Source: MVRE01 sp015660965 (GTDB taxonomy: Archaea; Halobacteriota; Methanomicrobia; Methanomicrobiales; Methanospirillaceae). Taken from it: a stretch of 64,000 nt of DNA. A program made the position numbers and the translations under genes. Below, in pieces: positions 1 through 8,960 of this stretch (its first letter is position 1; each line of letters begins with the position of its first letter). Under the pieces are notes generated by a model. The model was not told the DNA's origin. It did no database searches and was given only the letters and a program-made list of their open reading frames with translations. The DNA is taken from the NCBI GenBank assembly GCA_050015095.1, contig JBEKCC010000001.1, positions 186,001 to 250,000 of the forward strand. Direction: 5' to 3'.

Positions 1-1721
1 ACTTGTAGATCGATTTTCACACCTGCTTGTGAAGCACGGTAAAGTGCAACGATACACTCTCGATCTACAAGAGCATTCATTTTGAAGGCAACATACCCGT
101 CGCCATGAGTTCGATGCCGTTCAATTTCTCTATCAATTCGTTCAAGTATTACTTTTCGCAATGTAATCGGTGCAACAAAGAGTTTTCGATAGTTATCGAT
201 ACGTGCGTAACCCGTAAGAAAATTAAAGATGTCAACAACATCCAATCCAATATCGTGGTCACAAGTAAAAAGTCCAAAGTCGGTATATACCTTACTTGAT
301 GTTGCATTGTAATTTCCGGTGCCAAGATGCACATATTGCCGAATACCGTTTTTTTCACGGCGCACTATCATGCAGACCTTGGAATGAACTTTGAGTCCCC
401 TAATACCATAAACAACATGTACTCCAGCCCGTTCAAGTTGTCTGGCCCAACCGATATTGTTTTCTTCGTCAAACCGTGCTTTAAGCTCTATTAATGCAGC
501 AACATCCTTTCCATTTTCTCGTGCTTCCATTAATGCGGAAACAATAGGGGAGTTTGCTCCCACCCGATAAAGTGTGATTTTAATCGCGAGAACATTTGGA
601 TCATTTGCAGCTTGTCTGATAAAGTTCACGACTGGTGAAAAACTATCGTAAGGATGATAGAGCAAAATATCATGTTTCCGGATTGCAGAAAAAATGTTCT
701 TACCATCAGCAATTTCCTGCGGAACAGAAGGTACAAAGGGTTTGTCTTTGAGATCAGAGCGGTTTAATGAGAGTAATTCCATCAAATCAGCCATTCCAAT
801 TGGTTGATCGACACGATAGATCATAGCAGATGAAATACCCAGATTTGTTTCCAACATGTGACATATCGCTTTGGGCATCGAAAGATCAACCTCTATTCGT
901 ACCGTGGTTCCCATTCTACGCTGTTCCACCACTTCCTCAACAACTGTGAGTAGATCAGACGCTTCATCTTCTTCTATTTCAAGATCGGCATCTCGTGTAA
1001 TGCGAAAGGGATATACATTAACAATCTCAAGACCTGGAAAGAGAAGATCGAGGTTTACCGCAATAATATCCTCAAGAAAGATAAAGTGAACATCTTTGTC
1101 ATTCTTTTGAAGAGATTTTGATTTAGTGGGCAAACGGATTAGTCGGGGAAAAAGACTCGTGGGAACCTTGATACGTGCGAAATATTCCTTTTTTTGTGGT
1201 TCTTTGATTGTTATTGCAAGATTAAGAGAAAGGTTTGAAATAAAAGGAAATGGGTGTGAACTATCGAATGCAAGAGGCGTAAGAACAGGAAAAATCTCGT
1301 TAATAAACCGATTTCTTAAAGCTAACTTTTGTTCAACATTCAATTCTGAATATTTATGAATATGGATACCTTTGATTGCAAGTTTAGGGATAAGATCATG
1401 ATGCCAGCAAGAAGATTGTTCTCTAAGAACTAGCACCAGTGCTGACCTAATTGCATCCAACTGAGCACTTGGAGTCATACCATCTGGTGGAGCTTCAAGT
1501 ACACCTTGTGCCAATTGACGTTGCAGACCTGATACACGAATCATGAAAAATTCATCGAGATTATTCGCAAATATTGCAAGGAATTTTACCCGTTCAAGGA
1601 GAGGATGCGTCTCATCTTTTGCCTCATCGAGAACATGTTGGTTGAAAGCAAGCCAGCTTAATTCTCGGTTGATAAAAAGTGAAGAATGGCTTAACTCCGT
1701 TTTCGATGAGAGATCATTCAT
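1..1721 (-). CDS. ppk: Polyphosphate kinase 1, C-terminus cut by window edge
   Basis: The minus-strand frame is open from an ATG at 1721 to the window edge, giving the N-terminal 573 residues of a protein of roughly 690-720 in this family. It starts MNDLSSKTELSHSS and then has the PPK1 N-terminal signature FINRELSWLAFN, followed by FANNLDEFFMIRVSGL. The HSK motif near the end of the visible part (RGLKVHSKV) carries the histidine known in the family to be phosphorylated. PPK1 reversibly transfers the ATP gamma-phosphate to polyphosphate, so the role here is phosphate and energy storage. A stress protein follows upstream in the same orientation, separated by 134 bp with a palindrome. The call is firm; only the C-terminus is unseen. 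Confidence 0.95.
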   Translation of the reverse strand, partial: MNDLSSKTELSHSSLFINRELSWLAFNQHVLDEAKDETHPLLERVKFLAIFANNLDEFFMIRVSGLQRQLAQGVLEAPPDGMTPSAQLDAIRSALVLVLREQSSCWHHDLIPKLAIKGIHIHKYSELNVEQKLALRNRFINEIFPVLTPLAFDSSHPFPFISNLSLNLAITIKEPQKKEYFARIKVPTSLFPRLIRLPTKSKSLQKNDKDVHFIFLEDIIAVNLDLLFPGLEIVNVYPFRITRDADLEIEEDEASDLLTVVEEVVEQRRMGTTVRIEVDLSMPKAICHMLETNLGISSAMIYRVDQPIGMADLMELLSLNRSDLKDKPFVPSVPQEIADGKNIFSAIRKHDILLYHPYDSFSPVVNFIRQAANDPNVLAIKITLYRVGANSPIVSALMEARENGKDVAALIELKARFDEENNIGWARQLERAGVHVVYGIRGLKVHSKVCMIVRREKNGIRQYVHLGTGNYNATSSKVYTDFGLFTCDHDIGLDVVDIFNFLTGYARIDNYRKLFVAPITLRKVILERIDREIERHRTHGDGYVAFKMNALVDRECIVALYRASQAGVKIDLQ

Positions 1722-1769
1722 TTGAACACTTCAAATTAAAGATGTGATTTTTTTCAAGAACGTGGTTTA

Positions 1770-1781
1770 ATTGATATCAAT
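1770..1781. repeat. 12-bp perfect palindrome overlapping the presumed ppk TATA box
   Basis: ATTGATATCAAT is a perfect palindrome about 50 bp upstream of the ppk start. The minus-strand AT-rich element that best fits a TATA box (ATATTGATA) overlaps it, so it could be an operator. It is AT-rich and short, so chance is possible. Confidence 0.3.
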
Positions 1782-1809
1782 ATATCTTCATATTAAGTCT
1801 ACTTTTTCA

Positions 1810-1826
1810 CTAAATAATCCATTTAG
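1810..1826. repeat. Small inverted repeat downstream of the Usp-GNAT gene
   Basis: CTAAAT and ATTTAG flank a 5-nt loop. It lies just past the stop of the Usp-GNAT gene and before ppk, so it may form a weak hairpin at the transcript end. The support is only positional. Confidence 0.25.
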
Positions 1827-1855
1827 TATTTACATTTGGGAAATTTCTGAAATAA

Positions 1856-3169
1856 TTATTGGTTTGGAATTCTTCTCATTGGACAAACATCTGAACCTTG
1901 CATATTTCCAAGTGCAAAGTTAAATCGGTCAAGAATTGATGGAGGTAATTCGCTTTCAGGAATCGGTTTAAACCCAAAAGTACGATAGAAGGTCACTAAC
2001 TCAAGAGTTGCATGCATGTACAAAACATCCTTTCCACAAGTATCAATAAGAATTTGCATCAATCTGCGTGCATATCCTCTATCTCTGAAAACAGGAAGCA
2101 CAAAAACCCCATCCACTTCATATCCATCAGGATGTCTTTTACATCGCGCCACACCTGCGATCTCGCCTTCAACAAAAATCCCAAAAATTCTGTCTTTTTC
2201 TTGGTCTGCTTTTTGTTGATGAGAATGAACCCAAACCTTTTCTGCAAGTGTAAATTCATCATCTAATAACTTGCGGACTATAACCTCAAGATCAATCCGT
2301 GGAAATCGGATAAGTACTGGCCGGGTCGAATGTAGGGTAATTGCTTCAGCTGTAGAACCTATAGGGATGTTCTTCGCATAATTAAACCTACCAAACCGTG
2401 ATAATAAAATCAGAGATACATCCTCTTTTTCTGCAAGGGTACATGAAATTAAGACCGGATCACCCGTTTTGATTATGGTTTCAACAGTAATTCCCTTTTG
2501 TTCTAGTGTATCTTTTATTGCTGATAATCGGGTATTTGCCCGTTTAATAAGTAGATCAAGATGTCGTCTTGATTCAGATGAACGGATTACATGGAGTAGA
2601 ATAACCTTTGAACGCAAAGAAAATTCAAGAAGACTATGAACAGTTTCTTCTGATGGTTTCGAAAGATCCATTGGACAAAGAACTGATGAAAAAAGAAGTG
2701 GACATTTAGTATTATCAATTTTTGTATTATCGATTTCGCCTTTTTTTAGGTGCATAAGAAGCACATGTTGATGTGCATTTCTAACAACATCGTGTGAAAC
2801 ACTACCGAGTAAAAATTCTTTAACCCTACCTTTACCACGTGCCCCGATTACAATTAACGAAGCATTAATCCTTTTTGCAATATCCAGAACAGTCTGTGCT
2901 ATTAAAAGATGGTGCGAGGGCTCTATGAGAATTTTTGCTGAAATACCTTGACCTTCAATAAATTGTTTTTTTTCTTCCAGTTTCTTTTCAAAAGAACTAT
3001 TATTAACGATATAATTATTTTTTAGATTCGCATTTATTGGCAATTCATTTGGTGTCGCGACATGGAGTATTGTAATGTGATGAACGCCAAATATTTCGAC
3101 AGATCGCTGAATAGCTGTTTCTGCATAGTCTGAAAAATCGTAGGGAATTAAGACATTTTCGTATTCCAT
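1856..3169 (-). CDS. Tandem universal stress protein fused to a GNAT acetyltransferase
   Basis: A 437-residue protein with three parts. Residues 1-146 form a UspA domain with a complete ATP-binding motif G-x2-G-x9-GS (residues 109-123). Residues about 150-290 form a second Usp domain whose equivalent loop is degenerate (SRFGRF...IGS). Residues about 295-430 look like a GNAT acetyltransferase, with the acetyl-CoA motif RDRGYARRL and a typical C-terminal FYRTFGFKP. Usp domains bind nucleotides under stress; GNAT enzymes acetylate amines or lysines. The substrate is unknown. It is divergent from the leuA operon and follows ppk, so a stress-response setting is plausible. The fusion is a single uninterrupted frame. 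Confidence 0.85.
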   Translation of the reverse strand: MEYENVLIPYDFSDYAETAIQRSVEIFGVHHITILHVATPNELPINANLKNNYIVNNSSFEKKLEEKKQFIEGQGISAKILIEPSHHLLIAQTVLDIAKRINASLIVIGARGKGRVKEFLLGSVSHDVVRNAHQHVLLMHLKKGEIDNTKIDNTKCPLLFSSVLCPMDLSKPSEETVHSLLEFSLRSKVILLHVIRSSESRRHLDLLIKRANTRLSAIKDTLEQKGITVETIIKTGDPVLISCTLAEKEDVSLILLSRFGRFNYAKNIPIGSTAEAITLHSTRPVLIRFPRIDLEVIVRKLLDDEFTLAEKVWVHSHQQKADQEKDRIFGIFVEGEIAGVARCKRHPDGYEVDGVFVLPVFRDRGYARRLMQILIDTCGKDVLYMHATLELVTFYRTFGFKPIPESELPPSILDRFNFALGNMQGSDVCPMRRIPNQ

Positions 3170-3222
3170 ATTGTTCTAAATCCCCCACATTTTATTGTTC
3201 ATCCCGGTCTCCAACTACCCAA

Positions 3223-3232
3223 CTTATAAATA
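3223..3232 (+). promoter_or_regulatory. TATA box of the leuA-ilvBN operon
   Basis: CTTATAAATA lies about 40-48 bp upstream of the GTG start of the LeuA-family gene. This predicts transcription starting near 3254-3257 and a leader of only about 15 nt. That short leader contains ATGs in other frames (3247, 3254, 3267). Call based on consensus and position. Confidence 0.5.
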
Positions 3233-3270
3233 TTCTTCTTCCCAACATGAACTCATGGTGCCTACCATGA

Positions 3271-4761
3271 GTGAGTGTTTTATTCGTTAATAACATCCGC
3301 TTTTTTGATACAACCTTACGCGATGGGGAACAAACACCCGGCGTATCGTTGACACCCGACCAGAAATTTGAGATAGCTGTAAAACTTGCAGATATTGGTC
3401 TCAATGTAATTGAAGTAGGATCTGCCGCTGCATCCGAAGGTGAGCGTGAAGCAATTCGCTTAATCTCGGATGCTCGACTTGGCGCTGAGATTTCCACATA
3501 TGTCCGTGCCCTTGACCAAGATATTGATTTTGCAGCTGATTACGGAACCGATTCAGTTCATCTTGTTATTCCTGTGAGCGACCTACATATATCTAAAAAG
3601 ATGCGGAAGACTCGCGAACAAGTTGCTAATATGGCCTATCATGCAGTTGAGTATGCAAAAGAAAGAGGACTACTCGTTGAGTTATCCGGTGAAGATGCAT
3701 CAAGGGCCGATCAATCCTTTGTTCGTGAACTTTTTACTGAGGGTGTAAATCGCGGTGCCGAAAGACTCTGTTTTTGCGACACGGTTGGGCTGCTTACGCC
3801 AGAAAAGGTCGTACAGTTTATTCCTCCAATAGCAGAAATAGCGCCGCTGTCTATCCATTGTCACGATGATCTTGGTTTTGCACTCGCAAATACCATCGCC
3901 GCACTAAAAACAGGGGCAACTTGTGCTCATGTCACAGTGAATGGATTAGGTGAACGAGCAGGAAATACTCCATTTGAAGAACTTGTTATGTCGCTTGAAG
4001 TACTGTATGGTTACGATACAGGAATTAAAAAAGAGGAGATTTATCACCTTGCATCACTTGTGTCTCGATTAACTGGGGTCCCATTACCTGTAAACAAAGC
4101 AATTGTAGGGGAGATGGCATTCACGCATGAGAGTGGTATACATGCGCATGGTGTGATCAGAGAACCCACTACTTATGAGTCGATCAAACCAGAAATAATC
4201 GGGAGAAAACGTAGAATCGTTTTGGGAAAGCATTCTGGTTCAGCATCGGTTGAGGCTGCACTAAATGAAATGAATTATCACACGGATGAGAGTCAAGTAA
4301 AGGAAATTATAAAACGAATCAAGGAACTTGGTGATGAAGGAAAAAGGGTAACTGATACCGATCTAATGGCGGTAGCAGATGCCGTACTGGCAATTGAATA
4401 CAAACCTGTCATTAAAATGCGTCAAATCACAGTGGTTTCCGGGAGTAATGTAATACCTACCGCGTCAGTTACACTTGTAGTGAACGGGCAGGAAATTACC
4501 GGTGCTTCAACAGGAAATGGACCCGTTGACGCGGCAATGCAAGTGCTTCGAAAATCCATAGCTGATGTTGCTGATATTCAACTCGAAGAGTATCATGTCG
4601 ATGCGATTCGAGGTGGAACTGATGCATTGGTCGAAGTAACAGTAAGATTAAGTAAAGACGGGAAGATAATTACATCTCGCGGCGCACGTACTGACATTAT
4701 TATGGCTAGTGTTGAAGCGATGATCGCCGGTATGAATAGGTTATTGAGGGAAAAAGCATGA
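3271..4761 (+). CDS. 2-isopropylmalate synthase / (R)-citramalate synthase family
   Basis: A 496-residue DRE-TIM metallolyase. The DTTLRDGEQTPGVSLT motif sits at residues 13-28, the HxH metal site is in HESGIHAHG, and residues about 380-496 form the C-terminal allosteric (LeuA dimer) domain. The full-length regulatory domain argues against AksA/homocitrate synthase. LeuA makes 2-isopropylmalate (leucine); CimA makes citramalate feeding isoleucine. Both condense acetyl-CoA with a 2-oxoacid. It overlaps ilvB by ATGA, which favours a branched-chain role, and CimA is a real alternative because its product leads to an IlvBN substrate. The GTG start directly follows a TGA in the same frame, so no earlier start exists; no clear ribosome site is visible. 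Confidence 0.9.
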   Translation: MSVLFVNNIRFFDTTLRDGEQTPGVSLTPDQKFEIAVKLADIGLNVIEVGSAAASEGEREAIRLISDARLGAEISTYVRALDQDIDFAADYGTDSVHLVIPVSDLHISKKMRKTREQVANMAYHAVEYAKERGLLVELSGEDASRADQSFVRELFTEGVNRGAERLCFCDTVGLLTPEKVVQFIPPIAEIAPLSIHCHDDLGFALANTIAALKTGATCAHVTVNGLGERAGNTPFEELVMSLEVLYGYDTGIKKEEIYHLASLVSRLTGVPLPVNKAIVGEMAFTHESGIHAHGVIREPTTYESIKPEIIGRKRRIVLGKHSGSASVEAALNEMNYHTDESQVKEIIKRIKELGDEGKRVTDTDLMAVADAVLAIEYKPVIKMRQITVVSGSNVIPTASVTLVVNGQEITGASTGNGPVDAAMQVLRKSIADVADIQLEEYHVDAIRGGTDALVEVTVRLSKDGKIITSRGARTDIIMASVEAMIAGMNRLLREKA

Positions 4762-6434
4762 AAACCGGGGCAAAAATCCTCATAGAATCACTGCAGCGTG
4801 AGGGTGTCGAAATTATTTTTGGATACCCTGGCGGCTCAGTTTTGCCAATCTATGATGAACTCTATGACTCATCATTGCGGCACATTCTTATGCGACACGA
4901 ACAGGCAGCAGCGCATGCCGCAGATGGGTATGCACGAGCAAGTGGACGTGTCGGTGTATGCCTTGCCACATCAGGGCCCGGTGCATGCAATCTTGTCACC
5001 GGTATTGCTACAGCATACATGGATTCAATTCCTATTGTTGCAATTACTGGACAAGTTCCTACGACAATGTTGGGTAATGACGCATTTCAGGAATCAGATA
5101 TTACCGGAATCACATTACCGATTACCAAACATAATTATCTTGTCAAAAACACTGCAGATATTGCGCGCGTAGTAAGGGAGTCATTCTATATTGCAGGAAC
5201 GGGAAGACAAGGACCAGTGTTAATTGATCTCCCTAAAGATGTAAACACAAATCAGATAGAGGAGCAGCCATTCTTAGAAAAAGTAAGTTTGAGGAGCTAC
5301 AACCCCACTTACAAAGGACACAAAAGACAAATTGAAAAAGCTCTTGAGCTTATTGGTCAAGCCGAACGCCCACTTATTTATGCCGGTGGAGGAGTGATCT
5401 CATCAAATGGCTCAGCAGAACTGGTGGAATTTGCGACTCGGCTTGCTATCCCAGTAACAACGACTTTAATGGGACTTGGATGCATTACTTGTGACCATCC
5501 TTTAAATCTCGGAATGTTAGGGATGCACGGAACCGAGTATGCAAACTTTGCTGTTACTGAATGCGATCTCATGATAGCCATTGGGGTCCGATTCGATGAC
5601 CGAGTTACGGGCAAACTCAATACATTTGCTCCTCACGCCAAAATTATCCATATTGATATAGATCCCGCGGAAATCGGCAAAAATAAACGAGTCGATATTC
5701 CAATTGTCGGTGATGCAAAATCAGTTCTCAAAGACATACTTTCAATGTTGTCCCGACACGGCGCCCATGATACATGGTTGAAAAAGATCAAACATTGGAA
5801 ACAACACCATCCTTTGCGCTATAAAAATGACGGGAAGCTCCATCCCCAGTTTATTATCCAAAAATTGAGCGAACTACTCAAAGGAAATGCAATTATTGTT
5901 TCAGAAGTCGGACAAAATCAAATGTGGACTGCACAATATTATTGCTTTACCACCCCACGCACATGGATAACTAGCGGTGGTCTTGGAACAATGGGCTATG
6001 GCTTTCCAGCTGCAATAGGAGCCCACTTTGCACGACCTGATTTACCGGTCTTTGATGTTGCAGGTGATGGTAGCATCCAAATGAATATTCAGGAAATGGG
6101 GACCGTTGCGCACAACAATATTCCTGTGAAAATCGCTATCCTAAATAATATGTATTTAGGTATGGTCAGGCAGTGGCAGGAACTTTTCTATGACAGACGC
6201 TACTCATACACAGAATTACCATCAGTGGATTTTGTAAAGATCGCAAATGCTTACGGGATCGAAGGAGTCAAAGTTGAATCACCTGATGATGTTATGTCAG
6301 CATTACGTGCGGCACTTGACTGTGATGGACCGTTCGTTATGGATTTCAGAGTTGAGAGAGAAGAGAATGTTTTCCCAATGGTTCCTGCAGGTGCAGCAAT
6401 AAACGAGATGATAGGAGGGCACCCCATATCATGA
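4758..6434 (+). CDS. ilvB: Acetolactate synthase large subunit
   Basis: A 558-residue thiamine-diphosphate enzyme. The N-terminal Pyr domain shows FGYPGGSVLPIYDEL and the catalytic glutamate in MRHEQAAAHAADGYA; the C-terminal PP domain shows the ThDP motif GDGSIQMNIQEM...NN. It condenses two pyruvates, or pyruvate with 2-oxobutyrate, in valine and isoleucine synthesis. It overlaps the gene before by 4 nt (ATGA) and ilvN after by 4 nt, so the three genes are translationally coupled. Length and motifs are normal for the family. Confidence 0.96.
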   Translation: MKTGAKILIESLQREGVEIIFGYPGGSVLPIYDELYDSSLRHILMRHEQAAAHAADGYARASGRVGVCLATSGPGACNLVTGIATAYMDSIPIVAITGQVPTTMLGNDAFQESDITGITLPITKHNYLVKNTADIARVVRESFYIAGTGRQGPVLIDLPKDVNTNQIEEQPFLEKVSLRSYNPTYKGHKRQIEKALELIGQAERPLIYAGGGVISSNGSAELVEFATRLAIPVTTTLMGLGCITCDHPLNLGMLGMHGTEYANFAVTECDLMIAIGVRFDDRVTGKLNTFAPHAKIIHIDIDPAEIGKNKRVDIPIVGDAKSVLKDILSMLSRHGAHDTWLKKIKHWKQHHPLRYKNDGKLHPQFIIQKLSELLKGNAIIVSEVGQNQMWTAQYYCFTTPRTWITSGGLGTMGYGFPAAIGAHFARPDLPVFDVAGDGSIQMNIQEMGTVAHNNIPVKIAILNNMYLGMVRQWQELFYDRRYSYTELPSVDFVKIANAYGIEGVKVESPDDVMSALRAALDCDGPFVMDFRVEREENVFPMVPAGAAINEMIGGHPIS

Positions 6435-6934
6435 AACCGCATACACTTTCAGTTATTGTTGAGAACAAAGCCGGGGTCCTTTCTCGGGTAACAGGACTAT
6501 TTAGCAGACGTGGATTCAATATTGAGAGCCTTGCTGTAGGAACAAGTGAAGAACCCGGGATGAGTCGTATCACCATTGTGGTGATAGGAGACGATGCGCA
6601 GATAGAACAGGTTATGAAACAGCTGAACAAGCTGATTGACGTTATCAAGGTATCTGACATAACGGAAAACGAAAGAGTTGAGCGGGAACTGGCACTTATT
6701 AAAGTTAATGCAGAACCTGGTACCTCACGTGCAGAGATCATGCAGATTGCTTCGATATTCCGTGCCCAAATTGTCGATCTAGGTTCAAAATCGGTAATCC
6801 TGCAAGTAACCGGGGACACCGAAAAGATTGATGCATTAGAGAAATTGCTTCGTCAATATGGCGTTAAAGAGCTAGTGCGTACAGGGCGGATTGCTATTTT
6901 AAGAGGAGCAAAAACAGTTGCGAGCTTAAAATAA
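6431..6934 (+). CDS. ilvN: Acetolactate synthase small (regulatory) subunit
   Basis: A 167-residue regulatory subunit. The N-terminal ACT domain starts HTLSVIVENKAGVLSRV and holds the conserved FSRRGFNIESLAVG; the second half is the ALS_ss C-terminal domain. It binds valine-type effectors and activates IlvB. It overlaps ilvB by ATGA. A run of eight T (6936-6943) follows the stop at once and may end the transcript. ilvC, which often follows in other genomes, is not here; the next DNA is a degraded region. Confidence 0.96.
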   Translation: MKPHTLSVIVENKAGVLSRVTGLFSRRGFNIESLAVGTSEEPGMSRITIVVIGDDAQIEQVMKQLNKLIDVIKVSDITENERVERELALIKVNAEPGTSRAEIMQIASIFRAQIVDLGSKSVILQVTGDTEKIDALEKLLRQYGVKELVRTGRIAILRGAKTVASLK

Positions 6935-6935
6935 C

Positions 6936-6943
6936 TTTTTTTT
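6936..6943 (+). terminator. Oligo-T terminator candidate after ilvN
   Basis: Eight T residues lie 1 nt after the ilvN stop codon. Archaeal RNA polymerase commonly stops at such tracts without a hairpin. Position fits the end of the leuA-ilvBN operon. Confidence 0.4.
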
Positions 6944-7135
6944 AACACCCCTATTTAGGTTATAATTGCACCATTTTTAGACGAAAACTAGATTAAAACT
7001 CGTTTTCTATTTATACTATTGATTTATCAATTCTATATTGAGATACATAAAAAATCCCTACAAAACAATTTTGTATATTCTCGTTCTCCAATTAATATCA
7101 TCAATTCTACCTAACATGCTGAGCAGAAGGAATTG

Positions 7136-7285
7136 GTGGCTTTGATAACTGAGAAACAGACAATCATCCAAGAATTGGGAGAAGATGTGCTACTCATTCC
7201 AGTGCTTGCAAATAGGGCACTTTTGCTGTTCCACTTCTCGCAGGTCTTTACTGGAGAGGAGCGACACGTCAAGGTGCACTCCTAA
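7136..7285 (+). pseudogene. Short N-terminal gene fragment running out of frame into symporter DNA
   Basis: A GTG at 7136 preceded by GAAGG (7127-7130 region) opens a 49-codon frame. Its first ~28 residues (VALITEKQTIIQELGED...) read like the start of a soluble protein. From about 7214 on, the frame enters sequence that encodes symporter residues in another frame and stops at 7285. I do not recognise the family. The simplest reading is a fragment joined by deletion to the symporter tail. Confidence 0.35.
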
Positions 7286-7506
7286 GTATGGCCCTTGGTT
7301 TAATATCTTCCATTATCTTCGGAACACTCAACTATCTAAAAATCTCATTATTTGGGATCAACTTTGAAATAATTCCAATGCATTTCTCATTTTATGCATT
7401 TGTTATTGCGATGTTAGTAATGATCATCGTAAGTTACTTAACTAAAAAGACAACCGAGAAAGTACTTGATGAGACCCAAACTGGATGGTATATCCAGAAA
7501 TCTTAA
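7216..7506 (+). pseudogene. C-terminal remnant of a sodium:solute symporter (SSS family)
   Basis: From 7216 the frame reads TFAVPLLAGLYWRGATRQGALLSM and continues through two hydrophobic segments to a stop at 7506 (96 codons). This is the conserved C-terminal transmembrane region of SSS permeases of the PanF/PutP type (GLYWKR-x-GAL). A TAG at 7213-7215 closes the frame upstream, and the other eleven or so membrane helices are missing, so it cannot be functional. An ATG at 7288 could give a 72-residue peptide, but it would begin mid-domain. The upstream fragment is in a different frame. Confidence 0.75.
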
Positions 7507-7573
7507 CTTTTTTTTGTATTAATAGTTAAAACTAAGGTCAACCATATTAATCTTTACTACAAACCTAATTGCA

Positions 7574-8902
7574 GTGACGACAGCAATCCTTGGAGGAGGG
7601 CTTTCTGGTCTTACACTTGCCAGACTGCTCCATGAGCGAGGCGACGATGTTGTTGTGCTCGAAGCAGAAAAGGATTACGGTGGCCTCTGTCGCTCATATA
7701 TTGAAAATGGTTTTACATTTGATATTGGAGGTTCACATATCATTTTTTCCCGCGATACCGAAGTTCTTTCCTTTATGCGAAGTATGATTGAAGGAAATGA
7801 GAAAAGGGATACAAGAAATACAAAGATTTTTTACAAGAGCAATTATGTCAAATATCCATTTGAAAATGGTATATCTGATCTTCCTTTCAAAGACCGATTT
7901 TTCTGTTTCAACGAATTTCTAAAGACGCTAATTTCAATAAAAATAGGTAAACAGTCAGTTCCTAAAAATTTCAAGGAATGGATTTACTATACGTTTGGGA
8001 AAGGAATTGCAGAATGTTACATGATACCTTACAATGAGAAAATTTGGAAATATCCTACGAATCGTATGTCAATGCATTGGGTAGAAGGAAGAATCCCTCG
8101 CCCACCAGTAAAAGATGTCATTAAAGCAGCAATTGGTATTCCTACGGAAGGGTATACCCACCAAGCGGTATTCTCATATCCATTGATTGGTGGTATTAAG
8201 TCATTGATCCATGCTATTTCCTCCCCAATCAAGGACCGCATTAAGACAGGGTTTAGAATTCAATCAATCAAGAAAAAGAGCAATTGCTGGCAGATTAGTG
8301 ATGGTGTAAATACTATTGAATTTGATCGATGCATCAACACAATCCCTTTGCAACACCTTCTTCCCTGTCTAGAAAATGTACCATCTGATGTGATTTCTGC
8401 TTGTAATGCATTAGTTTACAACTCGTTAGTCTGCGTAACCATCGGCATTCAAGGTTCTGTTCCCCCATTTTCATGGCTTTATATTCCATCACCATCGTTA
8501 GGAAAGACAAATCGCATTTCATTTCCCTCAAATTATAGTCCAGAAGTCACACCCCATGGATATGGGTCAATCCTTGCTGAAATCACTCATCACCCATATG
8601 ATGAAGTTGCACGTATGACAGATGAAGAATTAACTAATGAAGTGATCGCAACACTTAATGCAATGAAAATCGGTATAAAAGACCGAATTGTCTACACTCG
8701 CGTTTGGCGCCAGCCGTTTGCATATGTAGTTTATGATCTCGAATACCAGAAGAATATCAAAGTTATCAGAGATTATTGTACTCATATCAAGATACCACTT
8801 GTTGGTAGATTTGCGCAATTTGAGTACCTCAACATGGATGGTTGTATTCGTAGTGTGATGGATTTTGTAAGGACGTACCCTCCAGAACCGCACGCCTTTT
8901 AA
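7574..8902 (+). CDS. FAD-dependent oxidoreductase (UDP-galactopyranose mutase / protoporphyrinogen oxidase-like)
   Basis: A 442-residue flavoprotein. The N-terminus has the Rossmann dinucleotide motif LGGGLSGL with the acidic end residue in VVVLEAE, followed by GGLCRS and DIGGSHI, which fit the UGM/HemY-like amine-oxidase superfamily. No signal peptide or membrane segment is seen. The glycosyltransferase 58 bp downstream suggests a role in sugar or surface glycan synthesis rather than haem synthesis, but the substrate cannot be told. The start is GTG at 7574, the first in frame after the AT-rich leader. Confidence 0.8.
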   Translation: MTTAILGGGLSGLTLARLLHERGDDVVVLEAEKDYGGLCRSYIENGFTFDIGGSHIIFSRDTEVLSFMRSMIEGNEKRDTRNTKIFYKSNYVKYPFENGISDLPFKDRFFCFNEFLKTLISIKIGKQSVPKNFKEWIYYTFGKGIAECYMIPYNEKIWKYPTNRMSMHWVEGRIPRPPVKDVIKAAIGIPTEGYTHQAVFSYPLIGGIKSLIHAISSPIKDRIKTGFRIQSIKKKSNCWQISDGVNTIEFDRCINTIPLQHLLPCLENVPSDVISACNALVYNSLVCVTIGIQGSVPPFSWLYIPSPSLGKTNRISFPSNYSPEVTPHGYGSILAEITHHPYDEVARMTDEELTNEVIATLNAMKIGIKDRIVYTRVWRQPFAYVVYDLEYQKNIKVIRDYCTHIKIPLVGRFAQFEYLNMDGCIRSVMDFVRTYPPEPHAF

Positions 8903-8960
8903 TCACTCGACATCATCATTAATTACTGCAACGATCAAATCGCATAAAGGAGTAGATTAT

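Noticed and set aside
6346..6819. 157-codon frame antisense to ilvB/ilvN
   Set aside because: Lies wholly inside two well-supported genes, has low-complexity Ser/Ile/Leu-rich composition and no ribosome site.
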